From NCBI GenBank assembly GCA_021838585.1, contig JAKCDE010000004.1, positions 1 to 64,000 of the forward strand: DNA of 64,000 bases, written 5' to 3'. This DNA comes from Nitrospirota bacterium (GTDB lineage Bacteria; Nitrospirota_A; Leptospirillia; Leptospirillales; Leptospirillaceae). The notes under the pieces are model-generated. The model saw only the letters and a program-made list of their open reading frames with translations. It did not search any database and had not been told where the DNA came from. Below are positions 25,769 to 33,347 of the stretch, in pieces (the first letter of the stretch is position 1; each line of letters opens with the position of its first letter). The position numbers and the translations under genes were made by a program.

Positions 25769-26412
25769 GAGGGGCTCCCCGAAAGACGGATCATCACTTG
25801 ATCATGGCCGGTGATCAGACCCGTCAGACTGCGTCCGGACACGGGATTGATCACGGGGATCTGATCCCCGGCGAATCCCTCACCCTGGGCGATTCCCGAG
25901 AATCGGATCATGAATCCCCTGCCGCTTACCGTCACACGCACCGTATCCCCCGAATGGACCAGGGAGTCCCCAGAAGAGCCGCCAGACCGAAGCGCCTTCT
26001 CCCGGAGCAGCGGGTAATCGGGAACTTTGGCCGACTCCCCGGAAACCTTCACATGCAGGTAGAAGGACTCCCGGGCCACCCCGTTTCCAAGGACATTGAG
26101 AAGAAAAAGATAGACGCCTCCTGTCTGGGGACCTTCCTCTGTCAGCTCTGCGGAAAGCTCCTCCCCGGAAGGCCCCTGGAAACGACGTGGCAAACCCCCG
26201 ATCGCGATCCGGGAACCGGGTCCGAGATGCAGTTCCTGCCGGATGCGCCCATCAAGGGCCGCGCGATCAAAAGACAACCCTCCGCCCCCCTTGCTCAGGA
26301 TCGGGATATCCCGGCTACGATCCAGAGCCCACAAATCCCCCGGGACTCCTGCGGCCAGCAGAAATCCTGCGATCCACGAAGCCAGTGGAACAAGCCAATT
26401 CATGAACCCCAT
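25765..26412 (-). CDS. flgA: P-ring assembly chaperone FlgA
   Basis: A 215-residue periplasmic protein with a signal peptide (WLVPLASWIAGFLLAAG). The C-terminal SAF-type region, including LVHSGDTVRVTVSGRGFMIR and NPVSGRSLTGLITGHDQV, is characteristic. It assists FlgI polymerisation into the P ring. ATG 26412 has AGGAGA upstream, and the gene sits between flgG and flgH as in many bacteria. Confidence 0.9.
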   Translation of the reverse strand: MGFMNWLVPLASWIAGFLLAAGVPGDLWALDRSRDIPILSKGGGGLSFDRAALDGRIRQELHLGPGSRIAIGGLPRRFQGPSGEELSAELTEEGPQTGGVYLFLLNVLGNGVARESFYLHVKVSGESAKVPDYPLLREKALRSGGSSGDSLVHSGDTVRVTVSGRGFMIRFSGIAQGEGFAGDQIPVINPVSGRSLTGLITGHDQVMIRLSGSPS

Positions 26413-26428
26413 CGTCTCTCCTGAAGTC

Positions 26429-27214
26429 CTAAAGCGTCGCGGTATATCCGAGCATCCGGTTGACGGCCCGGATGCTCGACGAATCCATCTGATAGGCGCG
26501 CTGTCCGATCACCATGTTGACGAGCTCCTCCGCCACGTTCACGTTCGAGGCCTCGAGAAAACCCGACTGGAGATGGCCCGCTCCGTTCACCCCCGGGCTC
26601 GACAATGACGGCTTTCCGGAGGCGGAGGTCTCCATAAAAAGATTGTTTCCGCGGGCCTCCAGACCAGCCGGGTTAATGAACTGCGCCAGGACAAGCTGAC
26701 CAAGGTGGACCGGAGCGGTTTGCCCTGGAACCGTGGCCGAGACCTCGCCATCGGGGGAAATGTGGATCGATTTCGCGTTTTTGGGAACGACGATCTGCGG
26801 ATCTGTGACCAAACCACCCGGAGTCACCATCCGCCCCTTGCCATCGATATTGAAGGTTCCATCCCGGGTATAGGCCTGACGTCCGTCCGGCAACTTCACG
26901 ACAAGCAGGCCGTTCCCCTGAATCGCCACGTCGAGCGGATTGTTCGTCGTCCGGAGGGATCCCTGGAGAAAGACCTTCTGGACCGAAGCCAGACGACTTC
27001 CCATGCCCACCTGAAGACCGGTGGGAACCTGATTCCCTTCGAGAGAGGAGGCCTCCCCCGCCGGGATCTGGGTCTGGTACATCAGATCCTGGAAGTTCGC
27101 CCGCTGGCGCTTGTATCCCGTGGTGTTCACATTGGCCAGGTTGTTCGTGATGACATCGAGATTGGATTGCTGCGACTCCATGCCGGCGGCCGCACTCCAG
27201 AGAGCTCGAAACAT
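26429..27214 (-). CDS. flgG: Distal rod protein FlgG
   Basis: A 261-residue rod protein. The N-terminus AAAGMESQQSNLDVITNNLA followed by NVNTTGYKRQRANFQDLMYQ, the central NPLDVAIQGNGLL and the C-terminal EASNVNVAEELVNMVIGQRAYQ are classic FlgG. Length is exactly as usual. It forms the outer rod that crosses the periplasm. Confidence 0.97.
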   Translation of the reverse strand: MFRALWSAAAGMESQQSNLDVITNNLANVNTTGYKRQRANFQDLMYQTQIPAGEASSLEGNQVPTGLQVGMGSRLASVQKVFLQGSLRTTNNPLDVAIQGNGLLVVKLPDGRQAYTRDGTFNIDGKGRMVTPGGLVTDPQIVVPKNAKSIHISPDGEVSATVPGQTAPVHLGQLVLAQFINPAGLEARGNNLFMETSASGKPSLSSPGVNGAGHLQSGFLEASNVNVAEELVNMVIGQRAYQMDSSSIRAVNRMLGYTATL

Positions 27215-27235
27215 GGATCCTCCCCGTTTGATCGA

Positions 27236-28036
27236 TCAGGCGATCACTGTCATGTCGTTGACGGTCCGATTTGTCAGATCGTTCAGGGTGTGAAGCGCCT
27301 GTATGTCCGTCTGGTAGGTGCGCATCCCCTGGATCATCCGAACCATTTCGGAGGTCCCCTTCACATTGGAGCCCTCCACGCCCCCGGCCATCACCCGGGC
27401 CTCTCCCTTTAGGGTGCCCGCCGGAGAATAGAAAAGTCCTTCCCCGACCTTGACCAGGCTGTCATTCCCTCCGGCGGGCTCGACGATTCCGAGGCGCCCC
27501 GCGAGCTTCTCTCCGGCAAAGATCTTTCCCGCGCTGTCGATCCGAATTTTTTCACGGCCCCCGATCGGCAGACTGATGTTTCTTCCCTGGTCGTCCAGCA
27601 CGGGATGGCCTTCGTTGGTCACCAGGTGACCATCCTTATCAAGCGTGAGATGTCCGTTCCGGGTCAGGAACGTTCCTCCCGCCGTCTGGACCGCCAGAAA
27701 GCCTTTCCCGGACAGGGCGACATCGAGAGGATTTCCCGTTCTCTGGAACTCCCCCTCCTCGTAGCGGACATAGATCCGGTCGACGCCGGCGTGGGGCACA
27801 TCGGAACCGGCCATGCCCCAGGGCGTGGGAAAGGTCCCGAAGGGGGTCATCCGGAACCCCGGACGATCGGAAGGCGATTTGTGGAGATACTCCCGGTGGG
27901 GAAGGTAGGTCCGGAAGGTGACCCGGTCCTTCCGGTATCCCGGGGTGTTCACATTGGCCAGATTGTTCGACAGGACATCGATCATCTGTTCCTGTCCCTG
28001 GGCCCCTGACACCAGTGCGAATTCGGCACGTCTCAT
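27236..28036 (-). CDS. flgF: Proximal rod protein FlgF
   Basis: A 266-residue rod protein, first gene of flgFGAHIJ-flagellin. It has ALVSGAQGQEQMIDVLSNNL followed by ANVNTPGYRKDRV, then NPLDVALSGKGFLAV and the C-terminal EGSNVKGTSEMVRMIQGMRTYQ. ATG 28036 is chosen because GGAGG lies just upstream and the sigma-54 promoter ends about 25 bases before it. A further in-frame start at 28066 would include the promoter -12 region. Confidence 0.93.
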   Translation of the reverse strand: MRRAEFALVSGAQGQEQMIDVLSNNLANVNTPGYRKDRVTFRTYLPHREYLHKSPSDRPGFRMTPFGTFPTPWGMAGSDVPHAGVDRIYVRYEEGEFQRTGNPLDVALSGKGFLAVQTAGGTFLTRNGHLTLDKDGHLVTNEGHPVLDDQGRNISLPIGGREKIRIDSAGKIFAGEKLAGRLGIVEPAGGNDSLVKVGEGLFYSPAGTLKGEARVMAGGVEGSNVKGTSEMVRMIQGMRTYQTDIQALHTLNDLTNRTVNDMTVIA

Positions 28037-28060
28037 TGCAGGTCCTCCTTGCCTCGACTT

Positions 28061-28077
28061 AAGCAATGACCATGCCA
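28061..28077 (-). promoter_or_regulatory. Sigma-54 promoter of flgF operon
   Basis: The minus strand reads TGGCATGGTCATTGCTT, very close to the consensus TGGCACGNNNNTTGCW with correct GG-N10-GC spacing. The transcription start should be near 28050, just ahead of the flgF ribosome site. Confidence 0.85.
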
Positions 28078-28849
28078 GTTATTAAAAATTAATAAATAGC
28101 AACATTTTAATTATAACCTCCCCTAATTTCCGGCAATTCTTTCCCTCTCCGTCAGGAAAAAAATTCCCGGATTTCTTTTGCTGAACGGGCCTGGATTTTT
28201 CAGGAAACAGAGGGAGAGATCGGGTTCAGAATGGTAACTTTAAAGGCGCCATAAAAATGACAGTCGTGATGGGCCTGATCGGACTTCAGAAGAACCCGAG
28301 ACGTCGGGCCGCCTCGCAGGGTCGATGCCATCGGCCCGGAGACGTTCGGAAAGGCGTTCATAAGTCAGACAGCGGCTCGGAGGAGGGAAAGAGAGGCGGG
28401 ATCAAGATCAAGATCAGGATCAGCCAGAGGGGACAAGGCCTCCGGCTCCAGTGAAACGGAGCGACCGGCTCCTTCTGTTCCGAAAGGGCCGGATTGCCCC
28501 CGGACATGACGAAGACTCTCAGGAAAAAGCAAAGGAAAAACTCCTGCCAGGAGTGCCATCGATCCTTCCTCGACCTTCCATCGATGAAGGCCGGAGAGCG
28601 GATCCCGTGAGGTCCGGTCGAGTCCCGCGCCCCCCGGGACCCTTCCGACGCGCGGTGCGCTCAGACTGCACGGAAGGCCCAGAGCCCATTCCCTCAGATT
28701 GGACGGAGAGGAGATTCCCGAATCCCGGGCGAGGTCCCGGCAAGAAAGGGCCCGGAGCCTTCGGAGGAGTGGATCCGCCAGAGACGGAATCGGAGCGGGG
28801 TTTATGGGGTCTCAGTCCATCAGCAAGGAACCAAAGGCAAAATGCCCGC
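28078..28849. other. 772-base region without a recognisable gene
   Basis: Between the flgF promoter and the flhX stop I find no convincing gene. The part 28078-28260 is AT-rich and may hold activator sites for the sigma-54 promoter. On the minus strand TAAAGTTA at 28243-28236 followed by CCCGATCT is a weak sigma-28-like pair with one base too few between. The part 28380-28849 is GC-rich with biased, low-complexity translations in all frames and a short GATCAA/GATCAG tandem run near 28400-28425. A small RNA or eroded gene is possible. Confidence 0.4.
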
Positions 28850-29164
28850 TCATCCTCCCTGTCCGGGGGGCCTCTCCACAAAGAGAGCCGCTAGGATGAC
28901 GGCGACGGCCTCGTACAGCTCTTTCGGAATCGGGTGTCCCGGGGGAACACGCAATAGCTTTTCAGAGAGTCCCGCCTCCCGGACTACGGGAATCCTGAGA
29001 GAGCGAGCGAGTATCACGATCGCCCGTGCGATCTCTCCCTGGCCGCTGACCAGGACAAGAGGAGCTTCGTCAATGCCGGGAAGATAACGGAGGGCGATTG
29101 AAAGCGCCACCTTTTCCGCGGAGACGCCTTCCGCATCATCACTTCCGGGGGCGGGACCCGCCAA
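28850..29164 (-). CDS. flhX: FlhX: stand-alone FlhB C-terminal-like protein
   Basis: A 104-residue cytoplasmic protein matching the part of FlhB after its autocleavage site: EKVALSIALRYLPGIDEAPLVLVSGQGE, SLRIPVVREAGLSEKLL and HPIPKELYEAVAVILAALF. It lacks the membrane domain and the NPTH motif present in the full FlhB at 42671-43759. Such proteins can replace the FlhB C-terminus in export. The start is TTG 29164 with a strong GGAGGAGGGGG ribosome site inside the preceding gene, which it overlaps by 26 bases. Confidence 0.85.
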   Translation of the reverse strand: MAGPAPGSDDAEGVSAEKVALSIALRYLPGIDEAPLVLVSGQGEIARAIVILARSLRIPVVREAGLSEKLLRVPPGHPIPKELYEAVAVILAALFVERPPGQGG

Positions 29165-30068
29165 TTTCCCCCTCCTCCATCCTGCCGGATTCCCGCCCGC
29201 TCAGGCGGGCAGAAAACAAGACGCCCGGAAAGACCCGAAGACTTTCCGACAGGATCTCCCTTCGTCCTTCGAAGTGCTTCAGAAAATCCTCCGGAAGATT
29301 TCTCCCCTGGAGTGTGACGCCTCCCTCTCCCCACAACCCTGTCAGGAGGATCTTTTCCGGGGAACGGTCTCCGTTCCCTCTCCCCCAGGGAATTTCCAGA
29401 GAGAAGACCACCTCTCCTCCCGGACGACCGGAAGGCTCCTCATCTTTCCGCCTCTCCTCCGGAATCCAGCGGACGGAAAGCGCGATCGTGCGGTCCGGAA
29501 AAAACGCGGGCCAGACGGCGACCGGTCCCGCCGAGGGAAGGATTCCTGCACCGGAAAGCGCGAGAGCGCCGCCCCCCCGGGAGACCGGCTCATCCTGAGA
29601 AGGAGAGGAATAGGCCAGGATGGTCCGGGTGGGGAGGAGGGTCTCCGGTCCTCCGGAAGGGAGGTCCGGTTTGGGCACCGGCTGCGGATCTTCGAGAAGG
29701 ATGGGCAACGGACGGGAAAGAATCAGCGGAGAGGCCAGCGAGAGGGCGATATTTTTTCCTCGGAAGTTCCAGAGAAGACGATTTCCGTCCCGCTCCACCT
29801 CGAGCGTCACGGGTCCGGAGGAAGATTCGCCCAGGAGCTGTTCCAACTCATTTCGAAGCGGGGAGGCTTTCATGATGAAACGGACGGGAAGGGACGATGC
29901 TGCATCAAAAGCCTTGGTGAGAAGGGCCGCTGGAAGAGAAACAATGATTTTCATACCCGGTGTCTCGGCCCGGGACAGATCGAGGAGCTTTAACAGAAAT
30001 TCGTAGGAGAGGCCGTCAGTCGAGGGAGAGATCGCCTCAAATCGCGACTTTTGCCCAACGGGTTCCAT
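29139..30068 (-). CDS. Possible FliK-like protein paired with FlhX
   Basis: A 309-residue protein with no signal peptide or membrane helix. Residues 1-110 look folded (LSYEFLLKLLDLSRAE, MKIIVSLPAALLTKAF). The middle is rich in Pro, Ser and Gly. The last 110 residues alternate strands (RTIALSVRWIPEERR, VVFSLEIPWGRG, GVTLQGRNLPEDFLKHFEGR), recalling the FliK C-terminal domain that contacts FlhB. Overlap with flhX supports this, but sequence alone does not prove it. ATG 30068 has AGGTGG upstream; an earlier ATG at 30125 has none. Confidence 0.5.
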   Translation of the reverse strand: MEPVGQKSRFEAISPSTDGLSYEFLLKLLDLSRAETPGMKIIVSLPAALLTKAFDAASSLPVRFIMKASPLRNELEQLLGESSSGPVTLEVERDGNRLLWNFRGKNIALSLASPLILSRPLPILLEDPQPVPKPDLPSGGPETLLPTRTILAYSSPSQDEPVSRGGGALALSGAGILPSAGPVAVWPAFFPDRTIALSVRWIPEERRKDEEPSGRPGGEVVFSLEIPWGRGNGDRSPEKILLTGLWGEGGVTLQGRNLPEDFLKHFEGRREILSESLRVFPGVLFSARLSGRESGRMEEGEIGGSRPRK

Positions 30069-30127
30069 CCCGCACCACCTTTCCTCCCTGCCCACATCGG
30101 GTCTTTGCAGAAACCTACGCATCACCG

Positions 30128-30706
30128 CTAGGAGCGGCCGACCTTCTCCATGGACAGCAGAAACGCGACCTCTCCTTCTGCGCGACCGACCGCGGCGGCG
30201 ATTTCAGGAATGGAGCGTCCTTCCCGGGAAAGACGGAGAACGAGATCCTTCGTCGGCTCCTCCCTCAGACCGGATTCTGCCGGAGGGAGCGCCAACTCGT
30301 CCTCCGGAAGAGGATACATCTTCCCGCTCTCTTCCAGCCTCTCCGGTTTTTCCCCCGCCCCGCGCCGTTCGGCCATCGTCAGCTCATCGAGAAAGCGCTG
30401 GACGTCGTAAAAGAGGACGGACAATTCGGATCGAACCTTTTCGCCTTCCCGGATCAAGCCCTCCAGCCGCCGGCGCTCCCGGTCGAAGGCCTCCGCTTCC
30501 TCTCGCTTCCGTCCGGAGGAGGGGCTCTCGGCCTTGGGAACCATGGAAGAGGAAGATTCCGGAAGAAAGAGCGGATCGGAGGAGTGTCCCCGCAACCTCT
30601 TGAGGGAGTTTCTGAGAATTCTCACCCGGACCATCAGGACGACAGCGCTCAGGATCAGAAGAACATCGACAAGTCCCGAAATGATTTCAAATCGTGCCCA
30701 GGGCAT
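30128..30706 (-). CDS. Single-pass membrane coiled-coil protein with C-terminal HTH-like motif
   Basis: A 192-residue protein. An N-terminal membrane helix (IISGLVDVLLILSAVVLMV, about 8-26) is followed by a charged coiled coil (about 65-115). The short C-terminal motif KDLVLRLSREGRSIPEIAAA with the following VGRAEGEVAFLL is typical of small DUF2802/DUF6115-type proteins found in flagellar operons. The function of that group is unknown to me. The C-terminal motif resembles a helix-turn-helix, but membrane anchoring argues against a classical DNA-binding regulator. Confidence 0.65.
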   Translation of the reverse strand: MPWARFEIISGLVDVLLILSAVVLMVRVRILRNSLKRLRGHSSDPLFLPESSSSMVPKAESPSSGRKREEAEAFDRERRRLEGLIREGEKVRSELSVLFYDVQRFLDELTMAERRGAGEKPERLEESGKMYPLPEDELALPPAESGLREEPTKDLVLRLSREGRSIPEIAAAVGRAEGEVAFLLSMEKVGRS

Positions 30707-30724
30707 TCGGATGACTCCAGAGTC

Positions 30725-31066
30725 TCAGGCTTCGATATCCAGGCGGTGTCCACGCACTCCGTCCCCGGAGCTTTTCGAGCCACCGGAGGAGGCGGACGGA
30801 CGTTCTGACCTTCCCCGCCTCCTTCCCGGAGGATACTCCGATTTTGTCTCTTTCTCCAGCCCCTCCTCCGAAGACTCTCCGGATATAACCGCCCGGACGG
30901 GACGGATTTCGACGGCCGGAGGAGGAATCTGTTCATCGGCCGTTACCGCCTTTCGGACCCCTTCGGGGGCCCCCTCCTCTTTTTTCTGCTCCCGGATCAG
31001 ATCTCCCGTCAGGGCGGGGGACTGGGCGATCACCTGTTCGAGATTCACGACCGGCAAGATACCCAT
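30725..31066 (-). CDS. Small flagellar-operon protein of unknown function
   Basis: A 113-residue protein between motB and the coiled-coil membrane protein. Only the ends look ordered: MGILPVVNLEQVIAQSPALT at the start and GHRLDIEA at the end. The middle is charged, Pro- and Ser-rich and probably disordered. Small proteins with a conserved Leu/Val-Asp ending occur at this place in other flagellar clusters, but I cannot name the family. ATG 31066 has AAGGAG upstream. Confidence 0.6.
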   Translation of the reverse strand: MGILPVVNLEQVIAQSPALTGDLIREQKKEEGAPEGVRKAVTADEQIPPPAVEIRPVRAVISGESSEEGLEKETKSEYPPGRRRGRSERPSASSGGSKSSGDGVRGHRLDIEA

Positions 31067-31077
31067 CGGGCACTCCT

Positions 31078-31902
31078 TCAGATTCTCGGAGCCGGGAGAT
31101 CGGTCGAGGCCGGGGGGGCCGGAGCCGGAATCTCGGGAGATTCCCCTCCCCCTTCCTTACCGGAAACCGCTCCGGGCATCCCAAAGGGAGCGGGGGAGGA
31201 CAGGGACTTCTCGGCCCCCTTGAGGATCACGATCTCGACCCTTCTGTTTTTCTGGCGGTCTGCGTCGGAGTCGTTCGGAACCAGGGGACGGTACTGTCCA
31301 TATCCGGCGGCGCTGGCCTGATGCGGATCGATCGGCCCCAGGGCGATCAGCTCCGTCAGAACATTGACGGCCCGCATGGTGGACAGGGCCCAGTTGTTCT
31401 TGTAACGGCCGTGGATGGGGACATTGTCGGTATGACCCTCGACCCGGATCGGTCTTTTGGTCCGCGCCAGGATTCCGGCGATGTTCCGGAGCGTCGGGAT
31501 GGCCGCCTTGCGAACGGCGGCGTGGCCGGAACGAAACAGGAAGGCCGCCTGGATCCGGATCCGGATCCCCTTGCTGGTCTGGACGACCTTCATCGCCCCA
31601 TGGGAGGAGGAGCGCTCCTGGATCAGCTGCATGGCCCGGAAAAGGACTGTCCTGACCTGGGGCGTGGACTCTCCCGGCTGGATCCGGCTGTGGGGGATGA
31701 TGATGTGAAGATGTTGCTGAACCGTTTCGTGGTTGAAGGTGGCCACGATGGCGTGGGAGAGGACCTTGTATTTTCCGGTGTTGACCGCCGAGATGGCATA
31801 CATCATCACGAAGAAGGTGAAAAGGAGAGTGATGAAGTCGGCGTAGGAGACCAGCCACCGTTCGAGGTTTTCGTGATCCTCGTGCTTGGCCTTCTTGGCC
31901 AT
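31078..31902 (-). CDS. motB: Flagellar stator protein MotB
   Basis: A 274-residue protein. A single membrane helix (WLVSYADFITLLFTFFVMMY) contains the proton-accepting aspartate at residue 22. The OmpA-like peptidoglycan-binding domain spans about residues 120-235 (EGHTDNVPIHGRYKNNWALS, MRAVNVLTELIALG, QKNRRVEIVIL). A Pro-rich tail follows. With MotA it forms the proton-driven stator. It starts 25 bases after motA. Confidence 0.96.
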   Translation of the reverse strand: MAKKAKHEDHENLERWLVSYADFITLLFTFFVMMYAISAVNTGKYKVLSHAIVATFNHETVQQHLHIIIPHSRIQPGESTPQVRTVLFRAMQLIQERSSSHGAMKVVQTSKGIRIRIQAAFLFRSGHAAVRKAAIPTLRNIAGILARTKRPIRVEGHTDNVPIHGRYKNNWALSTMRAVNVLTELIALGPIDPHQASAAGYGQYRPLVPNDSDADRQKNRRVEIVILKGAEKSLSSPAPFGMPGAVSGKEGGGESPEIPAPAPPASTDLPAPRI

Positions 31903-31927
31903 GGCCCTCTCCCCTCACGCCTGTCGG

Positions 31928-32722
31928 TTATTTGCCCTTGCGGTAGGTCTGTTCATATTTGACCCGCTCGGCATCATTGAGAAAGCCCAGCAGCCGCTCC
32001 TCGATCATGCCGGGGTTCTCTCCCTGGCCGATCCCCACGAGTCCGTCCACGATAATCTCGCGGATCTTCCCCTCGGTCCGGGCCTTGAGCTTGAGCTTCC
32101 CGCCGATGGGAAGGTAGACGAGATTGGCCGACCCCACGCCGTAGACCGTTGCCACGAAGGCCACGGCAATGCCCTCGGCCAGCTTGGCGGGGTCCCCCAT
32201 GTTGCTCATGACATGGATGAGCCCCAGAACGGCTCCCAGGATTCCGATGGTCGGCGCATACCCGCCCGCAGACTCAAAGACCTTGAAGGAAACCCCCTCC
32301 TCCTCCTCGATATAATGGGCCTCGACCTCGAGAGCCTCCCGGACCTTGGTGATCTCGGTTCCGTCCATCACCATCCGGACCCCCCGGGCGAAGAACGGGT
32401 CCGCCTTGATCTCCGGATCCTCCAGATGGGCTTCGAGCTTCAGGAGCCCTTCCTTCCGGCTGGTCTTGGAGAGATCCTGAATCTTCTGGATGATGGGACC
32501 AGGATCGCCGCCCTTGGAAAAGAAGATACGCGGGATCAGCTTTAAGGCCTTCAGGACAAAGCCCAGGGGGAACTGGAGAAGGGTCGCCCCGAAGGTTCCC
32601 CCGAAGACGATCATCGCCGCCGTGGGTTGAATGATCGTCGAAAGGGGAAGACCCTCGAGTGTGGCGCCCATGAGAATGCCGCCCAGCCCGAGGACCAGTC
32701 CGAGGATCGTCGTAATGTCCAT
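31928..32722 (-). CDS. motA: Flagellar stator protein MotA
   Basis: A 264-residue inner-membrane protein with four helices. The first two lie in residues 1-60, then comes a cytoplasmic loop with the charged FliG-contacting region (ARGVRMVMDGTEITKVREAL), then two further helices (YAPTIGILGAVLGLIHVM; GIAVAFVATVYGVGSANLVY). These are standard MotA features, and the length is normal. It lies 31 bases after cheW in the chemotaxis-motor transcript. Confidence 0.96.
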   Translation of the reverse strand: MDITTILGLVLGLGGILMGATLEGLPLSTIIQPTAAMIVFGGTFGATLLQFPLGFVLKALKLIPRIFFSKGGDPGPIIQKIQDLSKTSRKEGLLKLEAHLEDPEIKADPFFARGVRMVMDGTEITKVREALEVEAHYIEEEEGVSFKVFESAGGYAPTIGILGAVLGLIHVMSNMGDPAKLAEGIAVAFVATVYGVGSANLVYLPIGGKLKLKARTEGKIREIIVDGLVGIGQGENPGMIEERLLGFLNDAERVKYEQTYRKGK

Positions 32723-32753
32723 GCAGCTCTCCCGAAAACCGGACTATTTCAGG

Positions 32754-33311
32754 TCAGCGTCTTCCGGCGTCCTTCTGGATCGCTTCCAGAAGCTTGGGAA
32801 GATCGAGAAGCACCACCAGATTCTCCCCGAGATGGGCCACACCGGCCATGACCGCGTCCAGGACATTGCCCAGACCGATTCCCTCATTGTTCTCGATCTT
32901 CTCCCGCCCGATCCGGATCACCTGGTAGACCTGGTCCACGGCCAGGCCGACCATGAGTCCCTCATGAAAGACAACGATGGTCCTCGCCTCCTCCGCATCG
33001 GTGGTGGGAGGGGGAAAACCGAAGCGCTTGCGAAGGTTGATCACCGGAAGAATTTTTCCCCGAAGGTTCATCACCCCTTCCACGAAATAAGGCGCCTTGG
33101 GAACCCGCGTCACATCGGATATCCGGTTGATTTCGTGAACGTTCATCACGTCGAGGGCGTATTCCTCCTCCCCCAGCCGAAAGCTCACGAGCTGGAGGAT
33201 CCCCTCTCCGAAATCAACCCCCCCAGGCACCCCGGACATCTCCCGGGACAACTCCCGGGTTGTCTCATCCTGCCTGCCTACCGGCGCAATGGCCATCCCT
33301 GAACTTTCCAT
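32754..33311 (-). CDS. cheW: Chemotaxis coupling protein CheW
   Basis: A 185-residue adaptor linking receptors to CheA. The core (about 38-180) contains LVSFRLGEEEYALDVMNVHE, FVEGVMNLRGKILPVINLR and FHEGLMVGLAVDQVYQVI. The first 37 residues are an extra, probably flexible extension. It follows the chemoreceptor gene by 36 bases, so receptor, kinase and coupler are encoded together. Confidence 0.95.
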   Translation of the reverse strand: MESSGMAIAPVGRQDETTRELSREMSGVPGGVDFGEGILQLVSFRLGEEEYALDVMNVHEINRISDVTRVPKAPYFVEGVMNLRGKILPVINLRKRFGFPPPTTDAEEARTIVVFHEGLMVGLAVDQVYQVIRIGREKIENNEGIGLGNVLDAVMAGVAHLGENLVVLLDLPKLLEAIQKDAGRR

Positions 33312-33347
33312 CAGCGTACTCCTGGATTGATAAACAAGAGCGTTCCC

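Noticed and set aside
28395..28425. GATCAA/GATCAG tandem run as a CRISPR or regulatory repeat
   Set aside because: It is a short imperfect six-base repeat without spacers. No CRISPR array was seen in the window.
28519..28881. A 120-residue minus-strand frame after flhX with a VQSEG/VQSER near-repeat
   Set aside because: It overlaps the end of flhX, is low in complexity and has no ribosome site or family resemblance.
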